In this document: positions 46,428-56,138 of the stretch, piece by piece
Position numbering within the stretch: position 1 is the stretch's first letter
Layout: each line of letters begins with the position of its first letter
NCBI RefSeq assembly: GCF_002076895.1
Contig: NZ_CP020465.1
Coordinates: forward strand, 496,001 to 560,000
Length of the DNA stretch: 64,000 nucleotides
Direction of reading: 5' to 3'
DNA from: Cognaticolwellia beringensis
GTDB lineage: Bacteria > Pseudomonadota > Gammaproteobacteria > Enterobacterales > Alteromonadaceae
Notes under the pieces: model-generated
Database searches by the model: none
The model's input: only the letters and a program-made list of their open reading frames with translations
Told to the model about the DNA's origin: nothing
Translations under genes and position numbers: made by a program

Positions 46428-46988
46428 TTAACTCGCTTCATCCATTAAGTTTTCATCTTTTAATAAATGGGCAAACTCGCTTAGAAACTTTTGAATTTTC
46501 TTCGCTACCACTAGCTGACAATACTTATTTTCTGGGTTATTGGTTACATAATCTTGATGGTAATCTTCAGCACTATAAAAATTATTTTCCGCTTTAATCA
46601 ATGTGACTATTGGGTTCTCAAAACATTGCTGATCATGTAGTTGAGCAATTTTAGTTTCGGCTATTTCTTGTTGCGCCAAGTTGTGAAATAAGATTGTTGA
46701 GCGATATTGGCTACCGATATCATCACCTTGTCGGTTCAGTGTTGTTGGATCATGAATAGCAAAAAATACCGTTAATAACTGCTCGACACTCAATTGCGCT
46801 GGGTTAAAGGTTATTTGAACGACTTCTGCATGATGACTATCACCGCTGCACACTTGCTCATAACTTGGGTTTATAATATCGCCATCAGCATAACCACTGG
46901 TTACAGACACAACACCTTTAATGCGGGCAAAAATATTTTCGACACACCAAAAGCAGCCAGCGCCTAACGTTATTTTTTCGATGCTCAT
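46428..46988 (-). CDS. msrA: Peptide methionine (S)-S-oxide reductase MsrA
   Basis: 186 residues. The N-terminal active site is GAGCFWCVEN (Cys about residue 12). Typical segments follow: SGYADGDIINPSYEQVCSG, HAEVVQITFNP, and FYSAEDYHQDY (about 137-147). It repairs methionine-S-sulfoxide in oxidised proteins. The ATG is preceded by AGAGGAAG. Two MetJ-box-like sites lie 60 to 120 bp upstream, which suggests control by methionine availability. Confidence 0.96.
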   Translation of the reverse strand: MSIEKITLGAGCFWCVENIFARIKGVVSVTSGYADGDIINPSYEQVCSGDSHHAEVVQITFNPAQLSVEQLLTVFFAIHDPTTLNRQGDDIGSQYRSTILFHNLAQQEIAETKIAQLHDQQCFENPIVTLIKAENNFYSAEDYHQDYVTNNPENKYCQLVVAKKIQKFLSEFAHLLKDENLMDEAS

Positions 46989-47046
46989 TTTCTTCCTCTT
47001 TTACCCATGTAATTTGCGTTGTTAAAAGTTATTTAATAAATCAACA

Positions 47047-47107
47047 GGACGTTTAGACGTCTATGTTGGTGATTTTTAGAAGATATCACCTAGACGTTTA
47101 GATGTCT
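47047..47107. promoter_or_regulatory. Two MetJ-box-like tandem sites upstream of msrA
   Basis: Site 1, GGACGTTT-AGACGTCT (47047-47062), and site 2, AGACGTTT-AGATGTCT (47092-47107). Each is two adjacent 8-bp boxes close to the MetJ consensus AGACGTCT. They lie upstream of msrA (minus strand, start 46988); there is no gene on the other side that would use them. This points to MetJ repression of msrA. Confidence 0.6.
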
Positions 47108-47335
47108 ATATGTTTTTTGAAGTTTAGTTTAATAATACCAATCATTAAGTTTTTAATTTACTAAATTGGTAATAAATACTTAACCTGATCTCAGGATAAG
47201 GTATATAGCAGATCATCTAGGGGAGGTTGATTCGTCACGAAAAAGAGTCGTCGTTTTATAGACAAAGGTGGTCGTTAAAAGGGAGGTGGTTTAATGAAGC
47301 AGAATTATCTAGGTTACTGGTAATGAAGATAATAA
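47108..47335. other. Intergenic, no gene supported
   Basis: A 90-codon plus-strand frame begins at 47227 but overlaps the end of lipA and has no family features, so I do not accept it. Nothing else is seen here apart from the lipA terminator on the right. Confidence 0.4.
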
Positions 47336-47364
47336 AAAAGCTAGAAGTGTTAGCTTCTAGCTTT
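47335..47364 (-). terminator. Terminator after lipA
   Basis: AAAAAAGCTAGAAG and CTTCTAGCTTT form a 10-bp hairpin; on the minus strand TTTTTT follows, about 30 bp after the lipA stop. It ends the lipB-lipA transcript. Confidence 0.85.
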
Positions 47365-47392
47365 GTGGGGATTATTAATGCGCTAGTGAGTA

Positions 47393-48361
47393 TTACTTTA
47401 CTTCTTCACCCGCAGCTTGTTTATCTGCATGGTAGCTTGAACGCACAAGAGGACCACAGGCAGCGTGATCAAAGCCCATTTTATCCGCTTCACGTTTAAA
47501 CATATCAAAGTCGTCAGGATGAACGTAACGTTCAACTGGCAAATGATGTTTACTTGGTTGCAAGTATTGTCCAATGGTTAACATAGTAACGCCGTGAGCA
47601 CGCAAATCGCGCATTACTTGTAGAATTTCTTCATTAGTTTCACCTAAACCAACCATTAAACCCGATTTAGTGGGTACGTTTGGATTTGCTTCACCAAATT
47701 TTTTCAATAAATCTAAAGACCATTGGTAATTAGCGCCAGGGCGAGCTTTGGTATATAAACGCGGAGCAGTTTCTAGATTATGATTGAATACACCAGGTGG
47801 ATGCGTATTTAAAATCTCTAAAGCACGATCCATGCGACCACGGAAATCCGGCACTAAAATTTCTACTTTTGTATGTGGAGAATGCTCGGCAATCTCTGTA
47901 ATACAATCAACAAATTGTTGTGCGCCGCCATCACGTAAGTCATCACGATCTACTGAGGTGATAACTACATATTTTAATTTCATGTCTTTTAGCGTTAAGG
48001 CTAATTTACGCGGTTCTTCTTTATCTGCAGCAAGTGGGCGACCATGGCCAACATCACAAAATGGGCAACGACGAGTGCAAATGTCGCCTAAAATCATAAA
48101 GGTTGCGGTGCCGTGGTTAAAACATTCAGATAAATTTGGGCATGACGCTTCTTCACAAACAGAATGCAAATTATGCTTACGTAGTGCGGCTTTTATACTA
48201 TCAATACGCTCTGAGCTTTTTGGCAATTTAATACGTAACCAATTAGGTTTTCTCAGCATGGTTTCGCGCTCAGAAGTCACAACCTTAATAGGAATATGGG
48301 CCATTTTTTCGGCATCGCGTAATTTAGTGCCTGGGGTAATGCGTGATGATTTAGTGGTCAT
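47393..48361 (-). CDS. lipA: Lipoyl synthase LipA
   Basis: 322 residues, the standard length. This radical-SAM enzyme inserts two sulfurs into octanoyl groups on lipoyl domains. The radical SAM cluster motif is in [13 protein letters not shown] (about residue 96); the auxiliary cluster cysteines are in [12 protein letters not shown] (about 69-80). The start overlaps the end of lipB by 11 bp, so both are translated from one mRNA and act in sequence. Confidence 0.97.
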   Translation of the reverse strand: MTTKSSRITPGTKLRDAEKMAHIPIKVVTSERETMLRKPNWLRIKLPKSSERIDSIKAALRKHNLHSVCEEASCPNLSECFNHGTATFMILGDICTRRCPFCDVGHGRPLAADKEEPRKLALTLKDMKLKYVVITSVDRDDLRDGGAQQFVDCITEIAEHSPHTKVEILVPDFRGRMDRALEILNTHPPGVFNHNLETAPRLYTKARPGANYQWSLDLLKKFGEANPNVPTKSGLMVGLGETNEEILQVMRDLRAHGVTMLTIGQYLQPSKHHLPVERYVHPDDFDMFKREADKMGFDHAACGPLVRSSYHADKQAAGEEVK

Positions 48362-49010
48362 GTACTGTTTCCAATCCCGTTTGATAAGATAAATGCTGAG
48401 TGTCTAATAATTCACTAAGGTGTTTAACCAGTGATTCACCCGCTTGATCTACTGTGGCAGGGCCCTGTAAATCGATTGTTTGTATCATTTCTAAGCCTTG
48501 GTAACCGCAAGGGTTAATGCGTAGAAATGGTGATAGATCCATATTTACGTTTAATGCTAAACCATGAAAAGAGCAACCTTTGCGCACGCGTAGTCCCAAA
48601 GAGGCAATTTTTTTATCGTCAACATAAACACCCGGAGCATCCGGCTTTGCTTTTGCATTGATGCCAAAATCAGCCATCGATGCTACGATACCGTTCTCTA
48701 TCAATGTGACCAACTGTCTAATGCCCATTTTTCTGCGGCGTAGATTGATCATAAAGTAGATAACTTGTTGACCGGGACCGTGATAGGTGACTTGTCCACC
48801 CCTATCTACTTTCACTACTGGAATATCACCAGGCATCAAAAGGTGCTCGTCTTTACCTGCTTGCCCTTGGGTAAACACTGGTGGGTGCTCTACCAGCCAA
48901 AGTTCGTCAGCGGTATTGTCGTCTCGATTATCGGTGAAGTTCTGCATAGCATGCCAAACATCGACGTAGTCGAGGTTATTTAGTTGCCGAATAATCAAAG
49001 TGTTTTTCAA
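48351..49010 (-). CDS. lipB: Octanoyltransferase LipB
   Basis: 219 residues. It transfers octanoyl from ACP to lipoyl domains, giving the LipA substrate. Motifs: [14 protein letters not shown] (about 68-81), [20 protein letters not shown] (about 131-150, catalytic lysine), and the catalytic cysteine in [12 protein letters not shown] (about 168). It lies 76 bp downstream of ybeD and overlaps lipA, as in E. coli. Confidence 0.96.
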   Translation of the reverse strand: MKNTLIIRQLNNLDYVDVWHAMQNFTDNRDDNTADELWLVEHPPVFTQGQAGKDEHLLMPGDIPVVKVDRGGQVTYHGPGQQVIYFMINLRRRKMGIRQLVTLIENGIVASMADFGINAKAKPDAPGVYVDDKKIASLGLRVRKGCSFHGLALNVNMDLSPFLRINPCGYQGLEMIQTIDLQGPATVDQAGESLVKHLSELLDTQHLSYQTGLETVHDH

Positions 49011-49086
49011 TGTATATCTCTATAAATTCTGTAGTGTTTATTATATCCAAATAATAACTGGAATACACCGTAAAAACCGAATAGCA

Positions 49087-49350
49087 TCAAAGTACGTAGC
49101 GCACTTGTTCAATGGCGTTCAAGGTTTTATATATTGTTTCTATATGTTCTTTACTTGTCACGGTAACAGCCACGGCAATTGAGTGATAATTACCTTTTGA
49201 GCTTTGTTTGATTTTTGGTGCATAGTCACCTGGCGTGTGTTTTTGTAATTCACCGACAACAAGATCTGGCAGTTCGTCACACGCGATACCCATAACTTTA
49301 AAGTTAAGTACGGTGGGGAAATCTAGTAATTCATCAAACTTAGTATTCAT
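49087..49350 (-). CDS. ybeD: YbeD/DUF493 family protein
   Basis: 87 residues from the ATG at 49350 ([20 protein letters not shown]), which matches the family start; an upstream ATG at 49377 adds nine residues over the ribosome-binding site GAAGAGAAAAG. YbeD has an ACT-like fold and an unknown role. It is adjacent to lipB in most gammaproteobacteria. DNA 49378-49680 holds only a terminator. Confidence 0.9.
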   Translation of the reverse strand: MNTKFDELLDFPTVLNFKVMGIACDELPDLVVGELQKHTPGDYAPKIKQSSKGNYHSIAVAVTVTSKEHIETIYKTLNAIEQVRYVL

Positions 49351-49618
49351 TTCTTTTCTCTTCAATCGGTAAAACAACGCTATGTTAGGTGTTTTAAAAT
49401 GTCTGGAATATTGGATAAATGCTTATAAACCAAGCCATTTAGTGGTAATTCATTTGTCTACATGTGCAAATTGGCGATATTTTAACACTATTTGTTACGA
49501 ATGTGACCCATAGCCGCTAATTTGCTTATCTTTATTGAGTATAAGTGAGGGGGATATTATCTAATATCAATGGATAGTCGTGATTATATTTATTAAGTAG
49601 CCGCCGCTAAAACATAAA

Positions 49619-49645
49619 AACTCAGCCTAGGCTGAGTTTTTGATA
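49619..49645 (-). terminator. Terminator after dacA
   Basis: AAAACTCAGCC and GGCTGAGTTTT form a nearly perfect hairpin with a 2-base loop and flanking A/T runs, 40 bp past the dacA stop. It can stop transcripts on both strands. Confidence 0.85.
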
Positions 49646-49680
49646 GCAATTAATATTAATCAAGCAAACATTGATTAATA

Positions 49681-50868
49681 TTAATTAGCAAACTGAAGTT
49701 TTACATAGTCCATTAATTTATTGAACATGCTGCCTTCATTAACTTCTTGGAGTGTAACCAATGGGTATTGGGCAATATCTTCACCGTCAAGTTGCAAAAA
49801 TAACTTACCTACAACTTCACCTTTTTGCAGTGGCGCTGTTAATTGTTTGTCTAATTCAAAATTAGCTTGTAAGTTTTTACGTTGACCTCGAGGAATGGTA
49901 ATTGGCGTATTAACCATAATACCTAAATCAACTTCTTTGCGATCGCCCATCCAAACACGGTCACTAACAAATTTTTCACCGGCTTTATATGGTGTGTAAG
50001 TTTCGTAAAAGCGAAAACCGTAGTTTAGTAATTTTTTGCTCTCTACTTTACGTGCACGTTCGCTGTCTGTACCCATAACCACACTGACTAAACGCATGTC
50101 GCCCTTAGTGGCCGAAGTGACTAAACTATAACCCGCTTGAGATGTGTGGCCGGTTTTTAATCCGTCAACATTCATGCTTTTATCCCACAATAAGCTATTG
50201 CGGTTATATTGCTTAATATTATTATAAGTAAAAGACTTTTGCCTATAGAGTTTATATTCTTCTGGCACATCGCGAATAAGAGCAATAGCTAATGTCGCCA
50301 TATCGCGAGCAGTAGTTTTGTGCTCTTTACTGTCTAAACCGTGGCTATTTTCAAAAAAACTACTGTACATGCCTAATTGCTCAGCGTGAGCATTCATTAA
50401 CTGGGCAAATGCGCCTTCACTACCGGCAATATGCTCTGCCATAGCGACACAAGCGTCATTTCCTGATGCAACGATAATACCTTGGTTTAGTAAGCTTACC
50501 GGTACTTCTGTGCCAACTTCAATAAACATTTTTGAGGACTCAGGGAAATTTTTCGCCCAAGCTTTTTCGCTAATTCTCACAGGGTCATCATTATTGATGT
50601 TACCACTAGCTAATTCTTTACCTATGATGTAACTAGTCATCATTTTGGTTAAACTTGCTGGTGCTAGTAAAATATCGGCATTACTTTCAGCGATAACCTT
50701 ACCTGTCGCGTAATCAATTAAAATGTGACCTTTAGCATTTACTTCTGGAGCTGATGGAATAATAGTTTGAGCATGAGAAAGAGAGCAAACGCTTAATAAT
50801 ACAGAGCCTAAAAAAGTTAATAACTTTATTGATTTTTTAGGTACTTGAGTAACTTTGAGTTGGGGCAT
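49681..50868 (-). CDS. dacA: D-alanyl-D-alanine carboxypeptidase DacA (PBP5/6)
   Basis: 395 residues with an N-terminal signal peptide (LLTFLGSVLLSVCSLSHA). The serine-protease-like PBP motifs are complete: SLTK (about residue 67), SGN in VASGNDACV (about 134), and KTG in GLKTGHTSQAG (about 237). The C-terminus ends in an amphipathic helix for membrane association. It trims terminal D-Ala from pentapeptides in the periplasm. Together with mrdA, rodA and rlpA it forms the cell-elongation cluster. Confidence 0.96.
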   Translation of the reverse strand: MPQLKVTQVPKKSIKLLTFLGSVLLSVCSLSHAQTIIPSAPEVNAKGHILIDYATGKVIAESNADILLAPASLTKMMTSYIIGKELASGNINNDDPVRISEKAWAKNFPESSKMFIEVGTEVPVSLLNQGIIVASGNDACVAMAEHIAGSEGAFAQLMNAHAEQLGMYSSFFENSHGLDSKEHKTTARDMATLAIALIRDVPEEYKLYRQKSFTYNNIKQYNRNSLLWDKSMNVDGLKTGHTSQAGYSLVTSATKGDMRLVSVVMGTDSERARKVESKKLLNYGFRFYETYTPYKAGEKFVSDRVWMGDRKEVDLGIMVNTPITIPRGQRKNLQANFELDKQLTAPLQKGEVVGKLFLQLDGEDIAQYPLVTLQEVNEGSMFNKLMDYVKLQFAN

Positions 50869-51093
50869 AATTGTCCTACAGCACTATCGATTAATGGAAA
50901 TTATAAATATTTGATGGAGTATAACATTATTCAATTTTAATTCTAATGAGCTCTAACATCAATTTGTTAACCTTGATGTATTTCGCTGAATATTTGTACA
51001 CCTCATCTAGCGGTGAAATCATTATATCGCTAAAATTAATGGGCAAAACTTAATTGCTAACAGAAAATAAACATGTTTTATAAGGTTTAAATT

Positions 51094-52008
51094 TTATTTA
51101 CGAATAAAAGCTTTAGGGTGACCATTGTCTTTAATCACTAATAATAATTGCTTTACTTCATCATTGCTTTCTATCGGACCTACAAGCACACGAAAAATTC
51201 CATTTATTTCTTCTATTTGTGTGCCACTTTGATGTTGCTTAGATAATATCTTGGCAAGTTTAGTCGCTTGCGTATGACTTTTGCTAGCGAATACCTGAAT
51301 GTACTGCGCTTTTAAGGGGGATTTAACAGGTGATATTGATGTTTTAGCTATATTTTTTTCTGTTGCTATTACTTGTGTAACTGTTGAGACCGGTGCTATT
51401 GGTAAAGGTGTTATTTGTGCTGCATTATCGTTTAAGCGCGGAGTATTGTCTTGAAGTTGTGCTAAACCAGCGGGAGAAAAGTCATTAATGGCCGAAATAG
51501 TGACGTTAGCCGTGCCCGTTTTTAACATATCAAGTTTATAGGCTGCGCTGTAAGACAAATCGATAATGCGGCTTTGGTGAAATGGTCCTCGATCATTGAC
51601 CCTAACAATAACGGATTTACCATTACTATTGTTAACTACCTTCAAATAAGTAGGTAAAGGCAAGTTTTTATGGGCGGCGCTCATGGCGTACATATCGTAA
51701 ATTTCGCCATTAGAGGTTAAATGGCCATGAAACTTTCGGCCATACCAAGAGGCAGTGCCGGTTTGGCTAAAGTTTTCTGCAGTTTCTAATACTTGATAAT
51801 GCTTGCCAAATACTTGGTAATGCTTGTTGCCACCTCGGCTATGCGCTTCAGCTCGCGGTGTTGCATTATGAAGTTCACTGGCGTTTGGTAAGCGCGTTGG
51901 AATACTGTCATGTTTTTGTTGGTAGCGGCCATGGTTAGTACTACAGGCCGAAACCATTATCAATAGTAACCAGAGATAGATACTTTGGGGTATGTTTAGT
52001 TTCGCCAT
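51094..52008 (-). CDS. rlpA: RlpA septal/rare lipoprotein, lytic transglycosylase-like
   Basis: 304 residues. The N-terminal lipobox VSAC is preceded by a hydrophobic segment (SIYLWLLLIM). A double-psi beta-barrel domain is present (GTASWYGRKFHGHLTSNGEI, about 82-101, and VRVNDRGPFHQSRIIDLS). The C-terminal SPOR domain (YIQVFASKSHTQATKLAKIL) binds denuded septal glycan. In Pseudomonas RlpA is a lytic transglycosylase; in E. coli the activity is unclear. It sits between dacA and rodA. Confidence 0.93.
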   Translation of the reverse strand: MAKLNIPQSIYLWLLLIMVSACSTNHGRYQQKHDSIPTRLPNASELHNATPRAEAHSRGGNKHYQVFGKHYQVLETAENFSQTGTASWYGRKFHGHLTSNGEIYDMYAMSAAHKNLPLPTYLKVVNNSNGKSVIVRVNDRGPFHQSRIIDLSYSAAYKLDMLKTGTANVTISAINDFSPAGLAQLQDNTPRLNDNAAQITPLPIAPVSTVTQVIATEKNIAKTSISPVKSPLKAQYIQVFASKSHTQATKLAKILSKQHQSGTQIEEINGIFRVLVGPIESNDEVKQLLLVIKDNGHPKAFIRK

Positions 52009-52062
52009 GAAATACCAGTTGACCCTTTTATTTTATAAATGGTTTATTAGTTAATTTTTTTA

Positions 52063-53178
52063 TTAGATATTAAAGCGTCTATGCGTACTTATTGCCATTA
52101 GCATGCCAAAACCTGCCATCAATGTCACCATTGATGTGCCACCATAACTAACTAAAGGTAACGGTACGCCGACCACTGGTAATAAACCGGATACCATGCC
52201 GATATTAACAAAAATATAAACAAAAAATGTTAGCGTTAAACTACCGGCTAATAGTTTGGTAAACGCATGTTGAGCATTAACTGCAATCCATAAGCCGCGC
52301 ACAACTATCGCTAAATATACGGTTAATAATAAACCAACACCAATTAAGCCAAATTCTTCACTAAATACGGCGAAAATAAAATCTGTATGACGCTCAGGTA
52401 AAAACTCTAGTTGCGATTGGGTACCTTGCAGCCAGCCTTTACCGTGAATGCCGCCAGAACCAATAGCAATTTTAGACTGAATAATATGATAGCCTGAGCC
52501 AAGCGGATCTTGTTCAGGATCTAAAAATGTCAGGACCCGCTGTTTTTGGTAAGGTTTCATCAAAAACATCCACAAAACTGGGGCAAAAGCTGACGCTAAT
52601 CCAACACAGGCTCCGATGAGTTTCCAACTAGCACCAGCAAGAAATATAACAAAAATACCAGAACTTGCAATCAGTAACGAAGTACCTAAATCAGGCTGTC
52701 TGGCAATCAATAAAGTGGGTATTAATACTAAAATAAAAGCGATAATAATTTTAGAGATTCTAATCGGTAAATCGTATTGACTGACATACCAAGCGATCAT
52801 TATTGGCATAACAAGTTTCATAATTTCAGAGGGTTGAAATTTAGTTACGCCAAGATCTAACCAACGTTGGGCACCTTTACCAACATGGCCAAAAAGTAGT
52901 ACGGCAGTTAATAACATTAAGCCAACAATGAACACAGGTACAGCCCATTTTCGATAAGACAAGGGCGGGATTTGCGCGACAATAAACATAACAAAGAGCG
53001 CTAAACCAACACGTTTGGCATGTCGTATCAGTACAGCAGATTCTTGTCCTCCTGCACTATAAACAACAAATAACCCTAGGGTCATTAAGGCCAGAATACC
53101 TATTAATAGCGGTAGATCAATATGTAAGCGCTGCCATAAAGTTCGCTGCCTATGTTGGTCATGTCCGGTACTGCGCAC
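52063..53178 (-). CDS. rodA: Peptidoglycan glycosyltransferase RodA (MrdB)
   Basis: 371 residues, about 10 membrane segments, SEDS family. Characteristic segments: GGIHGKGWLQGTQSQLEFLP (about 245-264), EEFGLIG, and LPVVGVPLPLVSYGGTSM near the C-terminus. RodA polymerises glycan for the rod-shape elongasome with PBP2. Its start shares one base with the mrdA stop, which supports coupled translation. Confidence 0.97.
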   Translation of the reverse strand: MRSTGHDQHRQRTLWQRLHIDLPLLIGILALMTLGLFVVYSAGGQESAVLIRHAKRVGLALFVMFIVAQIPPLSYRKWAVPVFIVGLMLLTAVLLFGHVGKGAQRWLDLGVTKFQPSEIMKLVMPIMIAWYVSQYDLPIRISKIIIAFILVLIPTLLIARQPDLGTSLLIASSGIFVIFLAGASWKLIGACVGLASAFAPVLWMFLMKPYQKQRVLTFLDPEQDPLGSGYHIIQSKIAIGSGGIHGKGWLQGTQSQLEFLPERHTDFIFAVFSEEFGLIGVGLLLTVYLAIVVRGLWIAVNAQHAFTKLLAGSLTLTFFVYIFVNIGMVSGLLPVVGVPLPLVSYGGTSMVTLMAGFGMLMAISTHRRFNI

Positions 53179-55157
53179 TAGGGCTCACCTGCTTTATTTT
53201 TAATGTTTTGTTGATACACATTGTCATGATTTGGATGTTTACGTGGATTTTTGCTGACGATTTCACGATCGCCAAAATACTGATCCATAATCTGGCGCGC
53301 TACAGGTGCTGCATTTGCACCACCGCCGCCTTCGGCAACATTTTCAATGGCAACAGCTACCACTATTTCAGGGTTTTCATATGGCGCGAAAGCAATAAAC
53401 ATCGCATTATCTCGTTTGCTTTCTTTAACTTTGCTGGCGTCGTATTCCTCACCTTGCTCGATATTGGCGGTTTGTGCTGAGCCAGTTTTACCTGCAGCGT
53501 CATATTTAGTGCCTTTGAATGCGTTATAACCGGTAGCACCAAATTTTTGTACGGTATTATGTAAACCGTCTAAAACAACATCCCAACTTTTTTTATTGTT
53601 CAGAATAATTGGCGGTTTTTGATCAACAATATACTCAGTAACCAGCGGCTGTTGCGCATTAGTATCTTTGTCGTGTGCAACAACTTCACTGGTGGATTTT
53701 AATAAGTGTGGTACTTTAATTTCCCCCTTGTTGACCAATATGGATATGGCTTGTGATAATTGTAAGGGGGTTACAGACCAGTAACTTTGGCCAATACCCA
53801 CTGATAAGGTTTCACCAGTATACCAACCTTTATTATAACGGGCTCTTTTCCATTCGATACTGGGCATAATTGCACGGCTTTCTTCATGTAAATCAATGCC
53901 GGTATACTCACCAAAGCCGAATTTCATCATCATTTGACTAATGCGGGTAATGCCAAGCTTGTAGGCTAAGTCGTAGTAATAAACATTACAAGATTGTTCC
54001 AAGGACTTATTCAAGTCGACTTTACCATGACCCCACTTTTTCCAGTCGCGACGTTTGGTTTCTATGCCGGGAAGTTGATAAAACCCGGGATCATAAATTT
54101 CTGTTTCTGGCGTGATGACTCCAGCATCTAAACCGGTTAATGCTAATAAGGGTTTAATGGTTGAAGCGGGCGGGTAACCTTGTACTGCGCGATTAAGCAG
54201 CGGCTTATTACTTTCAGGTGCTAAAAGTTTTTTATATTTTTTACTGCTGATACCGTGAACAAACAGGTTGCCATCAAAACTCGGGTTAGAGTACATGGCG
54301 AGCACGCCACCGTCTCTTGGATCAATGGCAACAACCGCACCACGTTTACCCGAAAGTGCCCGTTTTGCTATCATTTGTAATTCAATGTCTAAGGTCAGCG
54401 TTAGATCTTTGCCTGGGATTGGTGGCGTAAAATCTAAAGTACGTATGATCCGACCTAAGTTATTTATTTCAACTTCTTGGTGACCAATAGTGCCGTGTAA
54501 AATATCTTGATAATACTTTTCTAAGCCTAACTTGCCAATATTGCGGGTAGCGGCGTAGTTTTCAGCTAAGCCTTGCTTTTCAAGCGCGAGAGAATCTCGG
54601 CCGTTAATACGTGCGACGTAGCCAAGCGAATGAGTGGTTAAATCTGCAAAGGGATAATAACGTTTTAAACGTGCATCGATAAAAAAACCAGGAAATTTAT
54701 GTTGATTGACTGAAAATAAAGAAATTTGCTGCTCGCTTAAACGAGAGTAAAGCTCAATGGGCTTAAAACGGCGTTTACTTTTGACCGCTTTTAGTAGTTC
54801 GTCTTGTTTTTCCTGACTTATATCTAATAGTTGGCTAACCTCAGCTAAGCTATTTTTAATATCAGTCACTTGTTCAGGGATCACTTCTAAACTGTAAACT
54901 GGCGTGTTGTCCGCCAATAAAACACCATTTCGATCGTAGATTAAGCCTCTATTGGGCGCAACGGGTAAAAGTTTAATACGATTGGAATTTGAGCGTGTTT
55001 GGTATTTCTGATATGAGTTAACTTCAAGGTTATAAATATTACTAAACAACACCAAGGCAAGTATGATGACGGCAATAAAAGTGATGAAAGTACGGCGTGC
55101 AAATAAATTGGCTTCAGCGCTATGATTTCTAATGGCAACGCGTTTTTTGGGGGCCAT
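53178..55157 (-). CDS. mrdA: Penicillin-binding protein 2 (MrdA)
   Basis: 659 residues. One N-terminal transmembrane helix (TFITFIAVIILALVLF), the dimerisation domain with APNRGLIYDRNGVLLA (about 72-87), and the transpeptidase with SxxK in YPPASTIKPLL (about 330), SCN in LEQSCNVYYYDL (about 387), and KTG in AAGKTGSAQT (about 551). It cross-links peptidoglycan during elongation together with RodA. It is only 3 bp after rlmH. Confidence 0.97.
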   Translation of the reverse strand: MAPKKRVAIRNHSAEANLFARRTFITFIAVIILALVLFSNIYNLEVNSYQKYQTRSNSNRIKLLPVAPNRGLIYDRNGVLLADNTPVYSLEVIPEQVTDIKNSLAEVSQLLDISQEKQDELLKAVKSKRRFKPIELYSRLSEQQISLFSVNQHKFPGFFIDARLKRYYPFADLTTHSLGYVARINGRDSLALEKQGLAENYAATRNIGKLGLEKYYQDILHGTIGHQEVEINNLGRIIRTLDFTPPIPGKDLTLTLDIELQMIAKRALSGKRGAVVAIDPRDGGVLAMYSNPSFDGNLFVHGISSKKYKKLLAPESNKPLLNRAVQGYPPASTIKPLLALTGLDAGVITPETEIYDPGFYQLPGIETKRRDWKKWGHGKVDLNKSLEQSCNVYYYDLAYKLGITRISQMMMKFGFGEYTGIDLHEESRAIMPSIEWKRARYNKGWYTGETLSVGIGQSYWSVTPLQLSQAISILVNKGEIKVPHLLKSTSEVVAHDKDTNAQQPLVTEYIVDQKPPIILNNKKSWDVVLDGLHNTVQKFGATGYNAFKGTKYDAAGKTGSAQTANIEQGEEYDASKVKESKRDNAMFIAFAPYENPEIVVAVAIENVAEGGGGANAAPVARQIMDQYFGDREIVSKNPRKHPNHDNVYQQNIKNKAGEP

Positions 55158-55160
55158 TAT

Positions 55161-55631
55161 TTATTCTCGATGATATGGATGATTATTGTTGATTGACCAA
55201 GCACGATATAGGCTTTCAGCCACGACAATTCTAACCATTGGGTGTGGTAATGTCAGCGGAGATAACGACCACTTTTGTTCAGATGCTTCAATACAAGCGG
55301 GCGCTAAACCTTCAGGGCCACCAACAAGCAGAGCTACGTCTCGACTATCAACATGCCAACGATCAAGTTGTTTGGCAAGTTCAGGTGTCGTCCAAGGCTT
55401 GCCTTCCACCTCTAACGTAACAATGCGATTACCTTTTGGAATAGCGGCTAACATTTGCTCGCCTTCTTTTTCTAGAATGCGAGCAATATCGGCATTTTTA
55501 CCACGTTTTCCTGGGGAAATCTCCACTAGATGGAAACTCATGTCACGAGGAAATCTACGGCAATATTCGCTAAATCCTTGGCTAACCCAAGCTGGCATTT
55601 TATTACCAACGGCATATAAGGTAATGCGCAT
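55161..55631 (-). CDS. rlmH: 23S rRNA pseudouridine1915 N3-methyltransferase RlmH
   Basis: 156 residues, the standard length (E. coli 155). SPOUT-type methyltransferase with the SAM-binding knot [12 protein letters not shown] (about 99-110) and C-terminal [17 protein letters not shown]. It methylates pseudouridine 1915 in helix 69 of 23S rRNA. It follows rsfS by 11 bp. Confidence 0.97.
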   Translation of the reverse strand: MRITLYAVGNKMPAWVSQGFSEYCRRFPRDMSFHLVEISPGKRGKNADIARILEKEGEQMLAAIPKGNRIVTLEVEGKPWTTPELAKQLDRWHVDSRDVALLVGGPEGLAPACIEASEQKWSLSPLTLPHPMVRIVVAESLYRAWSINNNHPYHRE

Positions 55632-55642
55632 TGTTGTTTAGA

Positions 55643-55960
55643 TTATTCCCAAAGTTGTTCTAGTTGATAACGATCGCGAGTTTCATCAGTCATCACGTGA
55701 ACAACCACATCACCTAAATCAACTAAAGACCATTCACCGATATCATTACCTTCAACACCTAACGCTTCAATACCAGCAGCGCGGCATTCAATAGTAAGTG
55801 ATTGGGCAATAGAAATAACGTGGCGTTTTGAGTTACCAGAGCAAACTAACATGTAGTCAGTGAAACTCGATTTTTTAGATACCTCTAATGTGACGATATC
55901 GCGGCCTTTCATATCTTCGATTTTTTCGGTAACAAAAGTAATTAGGTCTGAACTTTGCAA
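55643..55960 (-). CDS. rsfS: Ribosomal silencing factor RsfS
   Basis: About 105 residues from a TTG at 55960, which aligns with the E. coli start (L/MQSSDLITFVTEKIEDMKG) and has AGAGA seven bases upstream. An ATG at 56002 would add 14 atypical residues. RsfS binds L14 and blocks subunit joining in slow growth. Motifs: KGRDIVTLEV, GVEGNDIGEWSLVDLGDVVV, and VMTDETRDRYQLEQLW at the end. It is the first gene of rsfS-rlmH-mrdA-rodA. Confidence 0.95.
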   Translation of the reverse strand: MQSSDLITFVTEKIEDMKGRDIVTLEVSKKSSFTDYMLVCSGNSKRHVISIAQSLTIECRAAGIEALGVEGNDIGEWSLVDLGDVVVHVMTDETRDRYQLEQLWE

Positions 55961-56138
55961 AGTGGGATCTCTATAATTAACAATAATCGGCGATAATAGC
56001 ATTATTTTGTTTGTCAGTTAACCATCTAATGTCGTCAATTGCAGGTTTTTTACACAACAATTGATTTATTTCACTGACTAGCGATTAAAACTAGTCAAAA
56101 TAGGTCATTCATGAGTGGTTATTGGATAGCTTATGCTG

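Noticed and set aside
47227..47499. 90-codon plus-strand frame
   Set aside because: It overlaps the lipA terminator and coding end, and has no recognisable features.
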